Position numbers and translations under genes: made by a program. A model generated the notes under the pieces. That model was not told the DNA's origin. It worked only from the letters and a program-made list of their open reading frames with translations, and did not search any database. A DNA stretch of 17,070 bases from JAHFOW01 sp046350595 (GTDB lineage: Bacteria > Planctomycetota > Brocadiia > Brocadiales > Brocadiaceae), in the NCBI GenBank assembly GCA_046350595.1, contig JAXMAC010000077.1, positions 1-17,070 on the forward strand, read 5' to 3'. Below, in pieces: positions 1-7,654 of this stretch. How positions within the stretch are numbered: the first letter of the stretch is position 1; each line of letters opens with the position of its first letter.

Positions 1-1325
1 CGCGCAAAGCCGGTCATCAGGTAGAGATGTATGATATGACTTTTCAGAAGAAGCAGCATTGTATTTCCCAATGGGTTGAAACCCCGCATGATGTTATCGG
101 AATTTCCATGCGGAATTTAGACAACTGTGATGCCCTGTTCAGTACTTCTTTTATTCCGGGAGTAAAGAAAATAATTGCAGACATAAGGGGACGTTCTTCT
201 GCACCCATTGTCCTTGGAGGGGCTGCAATGGGGGTAGCGCCACATGCTCTTTTGCAGGAAGCAGGAGCAGATTACGGCGTTGTGGGAGAGGGGGAGGTCG
301 CTTTTGTGGAATTACTGAAACACCTTGAGAGAGGTGACGACCCATCAGTCGTGAGGGGAGTAATTTCTCTTAAAACAAAAGAACTTTATCAGCAAGTTGA
401 AGGTCTTGATATGAGAGAAAATGTATGGGCAAGAGTAGGAGATCACTTTCCCGTGAAGCCTTTTTTAAACTATGAAGGAGTTTATCCGCTTCAAAGTAAA
501 AGGGGTTGTGCCCTCAAATGTGTTTATTGCACGTACGTAAACATTGAAGGGAAAAAATACCGGTTAAGAGACCCAAAAGACATTGTCGAAGAAATTACCG
601 ATATTCGGGATAGATATGATGTTCGCGAATTCGAATTTGTGGATTCTACCTTTAATTTACCGGCACGGCATGCGATGAGCGTATGCCGGGAAATTGCCCG
701 AAGTCAATTGAAGGTTTCTTTTTTGGGGTCTAATATCAATCCCATACACCTGGACTCCGGTTTACCTGAAGAGATGGTGAGGGCAGGATTTCGCAGTGTA
801 ACGTGTACTGCGGAAAGTGCTTCAGATAGAGTTCTTGAGGGCATGAGAAAGGGCTTTAAACGTCAGCAAGCTGTTCGGGTGGCAAAACAATTTCAACAGG
901 TGGGATTACGGGTCTTTTGGATGTTTTTGATGGGCGGTCCCGGAGAAAATCAAGATACGGTAGAGGAAACGCTTGAGTTTATTCATAGAGAAACAGGGCC
1001 AGGAGATGTTGCTCTTGTAATTTACGGTATACGGGTTTATCCCAACACCGGAATGGAAACTGTTGCTCTGGAGGAAGGGCTAATACAACAAAGGGAAGAG
1101 CTTCTCTGGCCGGTCTTTTATATGTCTCCCGGCTTAGAACACGGATGGCTAAAAAAGCGCATCAATCGGGCAATCAGGGAAGATCCCAGAATATTCACGT
1201 CGAACCAAACCCAAAGTGCATTTATTCCCCTTGCGCAACGTGCCTTAAGCTGGATGAGAGTGAAAAGGCCCTATTGGAGATTTCTCCCAACGATTAACAG
1301 AGTAATGAATATTTACGCAAATTGA
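1..1325 (+). CDS. B12-binding domain radical SAM protein (5' partial)
   Basis: The reading frame is open from the window edge (first full codon at base 3), so the start and the first part of the cobalamin-binding domain lie outside. The visible first residues (RKAGHQVEMYDM) look like the end of the first beta-alpha unit of a B12-binding Rossmann domain. Counting from the ATG at 27, residues 60-90 carry the family's GG...P...GADYGVVGEGE pattern. The radical SAM cluster motif CxxxCxxC follows at C161, C165 and C168 (CALKCVYC), then a TIM-barrel-like region to about residue 330. Such proteins bind a 4Fe-4S cluster and S-adenosylmethionine, often with cobalamin, for radical methylations, cyclisations or rearrangements. 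The substrate cannot be told. The ATG at 27 is internal to the domain and is unlikely to be the real start. It is separated from the efflux genes by about 390 bases and is probably functionally unrelated to them. Confidence 0.9.
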   Translation, partial: RKAGHQVEMYDMTFQKKQHCISQWVETPHDVIGISMRNLDNCDALFSTSFIPGVKKIIADIRGRSSAPIVLGGAAMGVAPHALLQEAGADYGVVGEGEVAFVELLKHLERGDDPSVVRGVISLKTKELYQQVEGLDMRENVWARVGDHFPVKPFLNYEGVYPLQSKRGCALKCVYCTYVNIEGKKYRLRDPKDIVEEITDIRDRYDVREFEFVDSTFNLPARHAMSVCREIARSQLKVSFLGSNINPIHLDSGLPEEMVRAGFRSVTCTAESASDRVLEGMRKGFKRQQAVRVAKQFQQVGLRVFWMFLMGGPGENQDTVEETLEFIHRETGPGDVALVIYGIRVYPNTGMETVALEEGLIQQREELLWPVFYMSPGLEHGWLKKRINRAIREDPRIFTSNQTQSAFIPLAQRALSWMRVKRPYWRFLPTINRVMNIYAN

Positions 1326-1607
1326 TATTTTAATTGGATGAACACATAAAATCGATTAGTCCGTCCTTTCGAAAGAATCGCCTGTACTTTGACTGGATAT
1401 TTTGCTTGCATCAAGGACAAAACCTGGGTGGGCTATAAAACACCGGTGGCAGAGACGGTCCAGGAGGTACTCCGTGAGACAGGGGAACCGACACAAAACT
1501 TCATTGCCGCCCTCGTCACACAAAATGCGTCGGAGAGCGGCATGCAACCTTCGGCGGCGGTTCCAAAAAATGAGCCACAAAAGAGAAGCGCATTTACCGT
1601 TATACTA
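1326..1607. other. Intergenic stretch without a supported gene
   Basis: These 282 bases separate the radical SAM gene from the promoter of the first efflux operon. Several short frames are open here on both strands (for example TTG 1389 to 1643 on +, and 1580 to 1356 on -). None has a ribosome-binding site, a recognisable domain, or a decisive advantage over the others. A short self-complementary CTTTCGAAAG occurs near 1367. The stretch could contain a decayed gene, since both strands stay open for about 200 bases, but I cannot name one. Confidence 0.4.
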
Positions 1608-1617
1608 CCCCCCTGCA

Positions 1618-1685
1618 AAATTCCCAAGATTACAAAAAATTAATTTTGCGTTCATCTTCCGTTCATATACCGTATGGTATAATTT
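1618..1685. repeat. Promoter-module repeat, copy 1
   Basis: These 68 bases recur at 7417-7484 with a single difference (G at 1672, A at 7471). Weaker similarity, two mismatches and then one indel, extends left to about 1606 and 7404. Both copies lie upstream of an outer-membrane-factor gene that begins an RND operon. The rest of the two operons is not recognisably duplicated at DNA level. The copy also contains an A/T-rich 12-bp palindrome (AAAATTAATTTT, about 1636-1647). Confidence 0.9.
1649..1683 (+). promoter_or_regulatory. Putative regulated promoter of efflux operon 1
   Basis: A consensus -10 box TATAAT lies at 1678-1683, about 35 bases before the ATG of the first outer-membrane factor. 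There is no good -35 hexamer. Where one would sit there are two direct repeats CGTTCAT at 1649-1655 and 1660-1666, exactly 11 bases apart and ending 11 bases before the -10. This is the geometry known for PhoB/OmpR-family activator sites. A palindrome TATACC-GTAT-GGTATA-like (1666-1681, one mismatched centre pair) overlaps the -10 and could be a repressor operator. Assignment to a regulator family is inference. Confidence 0.6.
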
Positions 1686-1717
1686 GGTAATTAACGATAG
1701 AAAGCATGTATAAATGA

Positions 1718-3115
1718 ATGAAGATATCTATTCTCTGCGTGATCGCTGCTTTAATGACCGGATGTACCATCTATCATCCCGTACCAATAGACAATTCAGC
1801 GGTAAATCTTGCTTTAAAAGGTCCGTCAATGGAAAATGTACGGGTTCAGTCAAAAATGATCAGGCATCCAATCCTGAAGCCGATAGATTTCGATGACCGG
1901 GACGGAATTTCACCGGATGAAGCGGCTATCCTGGCGGTATTGGCGAATCCTACGTTGCGTGCCATAAGGGATCAAAAGAAAGTCGCGATGGCCCAGCTTA
2001 TTCAGGCGGGCATTTTGCCTAACCCCCAACTTAACATGCTCACAGCCGGAAACACCCTGGGAAAAGTCTATGCCTTCGGGCTGGGACCGAGCTGGGACTT
2101 TACTTCCCTTATCTCACGAAATGCAAGAATGGATGCTGCCCGATACTATGTGGATACGGTGGATATTGATGTGGCATGGCAGGAATGGCAGGTATCCCAG
2201 GCGGCAAAATTGCGCGTCTACCGGTTGTTATGGATAGGTCAGCAAGTAAAACTTGCAAGGGAGGCAGTGAAAGGATTACGGAAAAATCTTGAAATCGTCA
2301 AAAAGGCGGTTAAATTCGGAGCGTTAACTGCGGTAGATATTACAGCCGCAGAAACGACCCTTCAGCAGATTGGGATATTACAACTGAAACTTATTCAAGA
2401 GCAGAAACGTGAGCAGATTGCACTGAATCAGGCGCTTGGCCTTCCTGCGGACAGAACGGTCTTAGTTCAACAAAATATTGCCCTTCCGTGTTGGTTTGCG
2501 CTTCCATCTGCATCTCAGATTGCCGAAGGACTGGAGGAACGGCGTCTTGATCTCCTGGCCTTAAAGAAGGGGTATGAAAGCCAGGAGGCAAGGGTTAGGA
2601 CGGCAATACTTTCTCAGTTTCCAAAAATACAAATTGGTTTTATCCAGGGCGGTAATATAAGCAGTCCGGTTAACACGGGTTTTGCAGTTACTCTGGATAT
2701 GCCTTTCTTTGATCGAAATCAGGGACAGATCGCTCTTGAACAGGCGACCAGAAATCAACTTTTTGATGAGTATATGGCTCGTCTCTTTGAAGCGCGTTCC
2801 GAGATTAACCTCATCTTACAGGATATGGATTCAGTCAAACAACAGATAATCGCAACAAAAAAGTTTATTGCGGAACTAAAAGGACTGGTTCAAATTTATC
2901 ACACTGCATTACAGGTAGGCAATGCTGATATCCTCGTGTACTATAACACAAAAAACGAATTTATTACGAAACAGATAGAATACGTCAAACTCAAGCAGGA
3001 ATTGACCGATCTGGGTATCTCCCTCGAAATTGCAGCAGGCGAATATTTTCCTGGTTTCAATACATCCCTAACTACTCCCTCTAAAAAATCCGATAGCATA
3101 GAGGTTTTGGAATGA
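1718..3115 (+). CDS. RND efflux outer-membrane factor, lipoprotein (TolC/CzcC type), OMF1
   Basis: This is the outer-membrane channel of a tripartite efflux pump, 465 residues, normal for the OEP/NodT family. The N-terminus is a lipoprotein signal peptide (MKISILCVIAALMTGC) with a lipobox and lipidated Cys16. The body has the two internally repeated helical-hairpin OEP units. Landmarks are PDEAAILAVLANPTLRAIRD near residue 75, AGILPNPQL, and a second unit with RRLDLLALKKGYESQEA and FPKIQIGFIQGG. This is the usual layout: an ALxxNP-type helix start, the barrel strands, then the second hairpin. The start at 1718 is preferred over the overlapping ATG at 1714 because it gives the signal peptide. 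Its ribosome-binding site is weak. It is first gene of the operon and its stop overlaps the adaptor start (ATGA, 3112-3115). The substrate is not evident. Confidence 0.92.
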   Translation: MKISILCVIAALMTGCTIYHPVPIDNSAVNLALKGPSMENVRVQSKMIRHPILKPIDFDDRDGISPDEAAILAVLANPTLRAIRDQKKVAMAQLIQAGILPNPQLNMLTAGNTLGKVYAFGLGPSWDFTSLISRNARMDAARYYVDTVDIDVAWQEWQVSQAAKLRVYRLLWIGQQVKLAREAVKGLRKNLEIVKKAVKFGALTAVDITAAETTLQQIGILQLKLIQEQKREQIALNQALGLPADRTVLVQQNIALPCWFALPSASQIAEGLEERRLDLLALKKGYESQEARVRTAILSQFPKIQIGFIQGGNISSPVNTGFAVTLDMPFFDRNQGQIALEQATRNQLFDEYMARLFEARSEINLILQDMDSVKQQIIATKKFIAELKGLVQIYHTALQVGNADILVYYNTKNEFITKQIEYVKLKQELTDLGISLEIAAGEYFPGFNTSLTTPSKKSDSIEVLE

Positions 3116-4233
3116 AACGTCCCATCTTATTTATTTTTATCCTCACAAGTACCTGTATTGCAGCGGGAATAGGATATCTGTGGTTCGTGCACGGCAAAAA
3201 GAAAACGGCGGAAAAGGAATCTCAACTGTTCCATTCTCCAGCCATGGTCACGGATGATATCTCTATACCAGAGCCTGTAGTGGCAGTAAAAATTGTTTCG
3301 CTGAGAAAAGGAACAATAAGTGAAGATATTATTGTGTACGGAACTGTGGTTCCGGCACCCGGAGCGGTGCAAACAATTTCTGAACCTTTTGAGACGCAAA
3401 TTCTCCATATATTTGCAACTGCAGGTCAAAAGGTTGCTATGGGTGAAGTTCTTTTGGAAATCGACCCAGGCCCAAATACCCGTCTTCAACTTGAGCAAGC
3501 GACGATTAACTTTAGACTGGCAAAAGAAACATATAGCAACATGCAACAACAATTCGATCTAAAACTAGCCACTATTCAGCAAGTGTTGCAAACGAAACAA
3601 GCCTTTCAGGATGCCAGCCTGATGCTTGAAAATCTTAAACGGCGAGGAATAAGAGAGAAGAAACAAGTCGTAGCCGATGTGGGTGGGCTGGTCAATACGG
3701 TATATGTTCGCGAGGGAGATATCGTATCTGCCAGCATGCCTCTGGTTGAAATCGTTGCTCAAGACCGTTTTGAAGCCAGGCTGGGCGTTGAGCCGGAAGA
3801 TATAAACCGATTGACGGTTAATCAACCGGTTTCTCTCTCCTCCGTCTATATGCAATCATCGCGTGGCGTTACCGGTTGGGTCCGTGCAATTTCGAAATTT
3901 GTTAATCCGGTTACCCGCCTAATCGATCTATTCGTTGTATTTCCATTACCCGCTGAGTTCCTGCCGGGAGAGTATATCCAGGGGAAAATAGCAATATCTT
4001 CTAAAGAAACACTGCTTATTCCTCGTACTGCTGTACTTCCTGAAGGCGATCATTACGTCCTCTTTACCGTCAAAGATGGTCGTGTGCGGAAGCAATCCGT
4101 GCATCTGGGTCTGGAAACAGACAGAGATATTGAAGTAATCAGTGAGAATCTGCAATTAGGCGATCTGATAGTAGTTCTTGGCAATTATGAGTTACGTGAA
4201 GGTATGGCGGTCAAAGTAGAGGAAAATCAATGA
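3112..4233 (+). CDS. RND efflux periplasmic adaptor (membrane fusion protein), MFP1
   Basis: This adaptor, 373 residues, bridges inner-membrane pump and outer-membrane channel. A basic N-terminus and hydrophobic segment (about 4-25) anchor or export it. A first lipoyl half-motif lies around 85-118 (GQKVAMGEVLLEIDPG). A helical hairpin of heptad-like Leu/Gln-rich sequence runs over about 121-185. The second lipoyl half follows at about 188-220 (ADVGGLVNTVYVREGDIV), then a beta-barrel domain (about 225-300), and a membrane-proximal domain ending in a short GDLIVVLGNYELREGMAVKV tail. This is the complete HlyD/AcrA/CzcB-type order. It is coupled to both neighbours by 4-base ATGA overlaps, with AGAGG shortly before the ATG. 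Confidence 0.93.
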   Translation: MKRPILFIFILTSTCIAAGIGYLWFVHGKKKTAEKESQLFHSPAMVTDDISIPEPVVAVKIVSLRKGTISEDIIVYGTVVPAPGAVQTISEPFETQILHIFATAGQKVAMGEVLLEIDPGPNTRLQLEQATINFRLAKETYSNMQQQFDLKLATIQQVLQTKQAFQDASLMLENLKRRGIREKKQVVADVGGLVNTVYVREGDIVSASMPLVEIVAQDRFEARLGVEPEDINRLTVNQPVSLSSVYMQSSRGVTGWVRAISKFVNPVTRLIDLFVVFPLPAEFLPGEYIQGKIAISSKETLLIPRTAVLPEGDHYVLFTVKDGRVRKQSVHLGLETDRDIEVISENLQLGDLIVVLGNYELREGMAVKVEENQ

Positions 4234-7200
4234 CTTTTGTCAATTGGATACAATCACATCGCCGTTCGATCATGTCGTTACTGGCGGTGCTGGCCATGGG
4301 CGGGCTTGCCACTAGTTTTAAACTCCCTGTAGCCCTTTTTCCCCGCGTTAGTTTCCCCAGAATAGTGGTAAACCTCGAAGCGGGTGATCGTCCCGCAGAA
4401 CGCATGGCCATTGAAGTGACATGGCCTGTTGAGGAGGCGGTTCGCAGCATTCCCGGGGTTCGTAATGTGCGTTCTAAAACCAGTCGTGGAAGCGCCGATA
4501 TCTCCATAAATTTCGAATGGGGCGAGGATATGATCGCAGCCATGTTGCAAGTGGAATCAGCTATCAATCAAACACTTCCCACCTTGCCGCAGGGCGCATC
4601 CTTTCGCGTGCGGCGAATGGACACTACTGTCTTTCCCGTATTGGCATACAGCCTGACTTCCAACACCCGTTCTCTCATTGAACTGAGGGACATTGCCTTG
4701 TACCAGCTACGTCCGCTCCTTTCCACAGTAGTGGGAGTTGCCAGGATTGGAATTTTAGGTGGAGGCGTTGAGGAATACCGCGTAACAGCGAACCCTGCGC
4801 GATTAGCATCCTATAACTTATCTATATCCGATATAAGCAAGTCCCTTTCCGCCGCCAACGTCATTACTGCGGTTGGACGACTGGAAGACCACTACAAACT
4901 CTATCTTGTTATATCGGATACCCAATTGTCCAGTCTTGATCAGATTCGTGAAACTATACTTCGTTCAGGAAAAAACGGTATGGTGCGTCTGGATGATGTC
5001 GCTACAGTAACCCGGGAGGCGGCGCCTCAATGGACACGCGTAACCGCCGATGGTCATGATGCCGTAATTTTCCAAATTTACCAACAGCCGGGAGGAAATA
5101 CGGTGCAGATAGACAATATCGTGAAGGGGAAGCTTGCCGAATTCCGTAAACAGTTACCTGCGGACGTGAAGATTGCAAACTGGTACGACCAGAGCGAACT
5201 GATTGTTGCTTCTGCTGTCAGCGTACGTGATGCAATCATCATCGGCGTTGTACTTGCCGCACTGATTCTCCTGGTCTTTCTGCGTAATCTTAAGGTAACC
5301 CTCATAGCCATCGTTTCTGTGCCCAGCGTGTTGGCTGCCACCATCCTGATGCTCTACGGGCTGCACATGAGCTTCGACATCATGACTCTTGGAGGCATGG
5401 CGGCAGCGGTAGGACTCATTATTGACGACACCATCGTTATGGTAGAACACATTATCCGCCGATTGCGCGGTAGCATGGGTAATCACCATAAAAAGACAAT
5501 ACATGCCGCACGCGAATTTACCAGGCCGCTTGTTGCTTCATCAGCCTCTACTATTATCATTTTCGCCCCTCTGGCATTCCTTTCCGGAGTTACAGGCGCT
5601 TTCTTTAAAGCGCTTTCTCTGACCATCGCTGCCAGCCTCGTCATCTCTTTTTTTGTAGCCTGGCTGGCAGTGCCAATCTTAGCGGATCACCTGCTGAGTG
5701 AAAAGGATATGAATCAGAAAGAGGGTGGTTTACTGACCGAATGGGCACACCGGGCGTACGGAGCCGTTATGCGCCGGATAATGATACGTCCATGGCTTAG
5801 CCTGATTTTTATTGTGCCATTAATTGTAATGGGTTGGTTCGGTTACAAGCACACTGGCTCTGGTTTTATGCCAGCAACGGACGAGGGCGGCTTTGTCCTC
5901 GATTACCGGACTCCACCAGGAACCTCTCTCTCCGAAACCGATCGTCTGCTTCGTCAGCTGGAAGTAATACTTCAAACAACTCCTGAGGTAGATACCTATT
6001 CCAGGCGAACCGGATTAAGTCTCAGCGGCAGCCTGACAGAAGCCAACGAAGGGGATTTTTTCATCCGTCTCAAAACGTTTCCGAGGCGGGATATAAGCAC
6101 GATCATGAACGACATACGAACACGGGTAGAACAATCGGTCCCTGGCATAGAAATAGAAATGGCCCAGCTCATGGAAGACCTTATTGGTGATTTAACTGCT
6201 GTTCCCCAGCCAATTGAGATTAAACTCTATTCCAATGATAGCGCCCAGCTCACAAGACTCGGACCACAAGTAGCCGATGTTATCAGGAAAATTCACGGCG
6301 TAGTGGATGTTCGAGACGGTGTTGTCCTGGCCGGAGACGCCTTGAATATATGGGTAGACAGGGCCAAGGCATCTCTGGAGGGAGTAGACCCTGAATCTAT
6401 AACTCAACTGATATCCGAGTACTCGAGTGGTGTAGTTACCACCCACTTACAACGTGGGCCTAAGATGGTCGGTGTGCGTGTGTGGGTGCCAAATGATGTG
6501 CGGTCAACTGAACGTAATATAAGTAATCTCCGCCTACGGGCGCCGGACGGACACCTTTTCCCTCTTAAGCGAGTAGCCACACTTACGGTTATTACCGGAC
6601 AGCCCCAAATCATGCGCGACGATTTGAAACAGATGATTGCCGTCACCGGCCGCATTAGCGGCCGGGATATAGGTTCTGTAATCAAAGATGTCAAAGGTGT
6701 GCTGGACATTCCGGGTTTGATACCGAAGGGGGTGTATTACACGCTGGGTGGACTCTATGCCCAGCAACAAATCGCCTTCACAGGACTTATCGCCGTCTTT
6801 GTTGCAGCGGTGGTTCTGGTCTTTCTGCTTTTGCTTTTTCTCTATGAACGGTTCCGGATAGCGCTCGCCATGCTCACCACTACACTGCTGGCCTTGTCGG
6901 CTGTCTTCATCGGACTGTGGCTTACTGATACAGAAATCAATATTTCCTCCATGATGGGTATGACAATGATTGTTGGTATCGTTACGGAAGTGGCTATCTT
7001 CTATTTCTCTGAATATCACGATTTGGCTAATACTCCAGACAGAAATACAGCGCTCGTCATCGCTGGTAAGAACCGTATGCGTCCTATTGCAATGACTACC
7101 TCGGCGACCATCCTTGCCCTCCTTCCCCTTGCCCTGGGTGTTGGTCAGGGTTCGTCTATGCAACAGCCGCTGGCGATTGCAATTATCTCAGGGTTGGTGG

Positions 7201-7271
7201 TTCAATTACCGCTTGTTTTAATTATAATGCCCGTTTTGCTTCAAGTTTTAGCAAAATTAAAACATTCGTAA
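4230..7271 (+). CDS. RND efflux pump, inner-membrane permease, RND1
   Basis: This is the proton-driven pump subunit of operon 1, 1013 residues, typical for RND permeases. The topology fits the family: TM1 at about 13-32, a large periplasmic loop, TM2-6 from about 330, TM7 near 523-543, a second large periplasmic loop, and TM8-12 from about 848 to 1005. The TM4 proton-relay aspartate pair is present (D399 and D400 in GLIIDDTIVMVEH). In TM10 the position of AcrB's Lys940 is occupied by Glu920 (GIVTEVAIFYF), as in CusA-like pumps. The start overlaps the adaptor stop (ATGA) with AGAGGA ahead. The TAA stop lies in the left arm of the inverted-repeat element at 7268-7406, so the element may have set the present C-terminus. 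Whether it exports metals or organic compounds is not decided by sequence alone. Confidence 0.93.
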   Translation: MTFVNWIQSHRRSIMSLLAVLAMGGLATSFKLPVALFPRVSFPRIVVNLEAGDRPAERMAIEVTWPVEEAVRSIPGVRNVRSKTSRGSADISINFEWGEDMIAAMLQVESAINQTLPTLPQGASFRVRRMDTTVFPVLAYSLTSNTRSLIELRDIALYQLRPLLSTVVGVARIGILGGGVEEYRVTANPARLASYNLSISDISKSLSAANVITAVGRLEDHYKLYLVISDTQLSSLDQIRETILRSGKNGMVRLDDVATVTREAAPQWTRVTADGHDAVIFQIYQQPGGNTVQIDNIVKGKLAEFRKQLPADVKIANWYDQSELIVASAVSVRDAIIIGVVLAALILLVFLRNLKVTLIAIVSVPSVLAATILMLYGLHMSFDIMTLGGMAAAVGLIIDDTIVMVEHIIRRLRGSMGNHHKKTIHAAREFTRPLVASSASTIIIFAPLAFLSGVTGAFFKALSLTIAASLVISFFVAWLAVPILADHLLSEKDMNQKEGGLLTEWAHRAYGAVMRRIMIRPWLSLIFIVPLIVMGWFGYKHTGSGFMPATDEGGFVLDYRTPPGTSLSETDRLLRQLEVILQTTPEVDTYSRRTGLSLSGSLTEANEGDFFIRLKTFPRRDISTIMNDIRTRVEQSVPGIEIEMAQLMEDLIGDLTAVPQPIEIKLYSNDSAQLTRLGPQVADVIRKIHGVVDVRDGVVLAGDALNIWVDRAKASLEGVDPESITQLISEYSSGVVTTHLQRGPKMVGVRVWVPNDVRSTERNISNLRLRAPDGHLFPLKRVATLTVITGQPQIMRDDLKQMIAVTGRISGRDIGSVIKDVKGVLDIPGLIPKGVYYTLGGLYAQQQIAFTGLIAVFVAAVVLVFLLLLFLYERFRIALAMLTTTLLALSAVFIGLWLTDTEINISSMMGMTMIVGIVTEVAIFYFSEYHDLANTPDRNTALVIAGKNRMRPIAMTTSATILALLPLALGVGQGSSMQQPLAIAIISGLVVQLPLVLIIMPVLLQVLAKLKHS

Positions 7272-7406
7272 CACTTTAGCTTTTTGAAAACATCGATGGT
7301 TTGAAATGCCTTTACAAGCGGGGGGAGGTAGAGGCAATTCATGAATTGCCTCTACAGCTTACCAATGCCGTCATTATCAGGATTTTTCAAAAAGCTAAAG
7401 TGTTAC
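7268..7406. mobile_element. MITE-like element with 23-bp perfect terminal inverted repeats
   Basis: The left arm 7268-7290 (GTAACACTTTAGCTTTTTGA...) and right arm 7384-7406 are exact reverse complements over 23 bases. The interior is 93 bases and carries no gene. A 28-bp perfect palindrome (7328-7355) lies close to the centre. If the outer TA on each side is read as a target duplication, the element is 5'-TA-ACACTTTAG...CTAAAGTGT-TA. This fits miniature elements mobilised by IS630/Tc1-type transposases, which insert at TA. No transposase is present. Alternatively it is a long stem-loop acting on the end of the upstream mRNA. The arms and palindrome are directly seen; mobility is inference. 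Confidence 0.65.
7328..7355. repeat. 28-bp perfect palindrome (REP-like)
   Basis: The palindrome begins GTAGAGGCAATTCA and its second half is the exact complement. It would form a perfect hairpin in RNA or a cruciform in DNA. It resembles the short palindromes starting GTAG(G)GGC and ending GCC(C)CTAC that are dispersed in many bacterial genomes. A decayed relative is at 17018-17045. Confidence 0.8.
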
Positions 7407-7416
7407 CCCACCTGCT

Positions 7417-7484
7417 AAATTCCCAAGATTACAAAAAATTAATTTTGCGTTCATCTTCCGTTCATATACCATATGGTATAATTT
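7417..7484. repeat. Promoter-module repeat, copy 2
   Basis: This is the second copy of the 68-base module at 1618-1685, with one difference (A at 7471, which makes the inner palindrome perfect). It begins a few bases after the right arm of the inverted-repeat element and lies about 170 bases before the start of OMF2. Confidence 0.9.
7448..7482 (+). promoter_or_regulatory. Putative regulated promoter of efflux operon 2
   Basis: The architecture is the same as for operon 1. CGTTCAT direct repeats sit at 7448-7454 and 7459-7465 with an 11-base period. A perfect 16-bp palindrome TATACCATATGGTATA spans 7465-7480. The -10 box TATAAT is at 7477-7482. The transcript would have a leader of about 160 bases (7490-7654), A/T-rich, in which I see no riboswitch or attenuator. 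Confidence 0.6.
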
Positions 7485-7654
7485 AAATTATAAGACTGCA
7501 TATAAAATTTGTTTAAAGAGAACCACAATAGCGATGCTATTTTGATCGTTCATTTATAAGATGTAAAAAATATTTTTGATAATTTATTATGCCAGCAATG
7601 TGCAAGTACACCAAAAAACAGGTTGCTTTTGGATATAACATAGAAAGTGTTTAC

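Noticed and set aside
1389..1643. Possible 84-codon gene (TTG start) before operon 1
   Set aside because: There is no ribosome-binding site and no recognisable domain, competing open frames exist on both strands, and its 3' end runs into the conserved promoter repeat.
3127..3552. 141-codon open frame on the - strand
   Set aside because: It is antisense to the adaptor MFP1 with no family features; the adaptor frame is secure.
6534..7163. 209-codon open frame on the - strand
   Set aside because: It lies wholly inside RND1, whose frame is unquestionable, and its His/Arg/Gln-rich translation is typical of an antisense shadow.
7589..7654. ATG 7589 as start of OMF2
   Set aside because: It would place 22 extra residues before a clear lipoprotein signal peptide and has no ribosome-binding site; GTG 7655 gives the standard signal.
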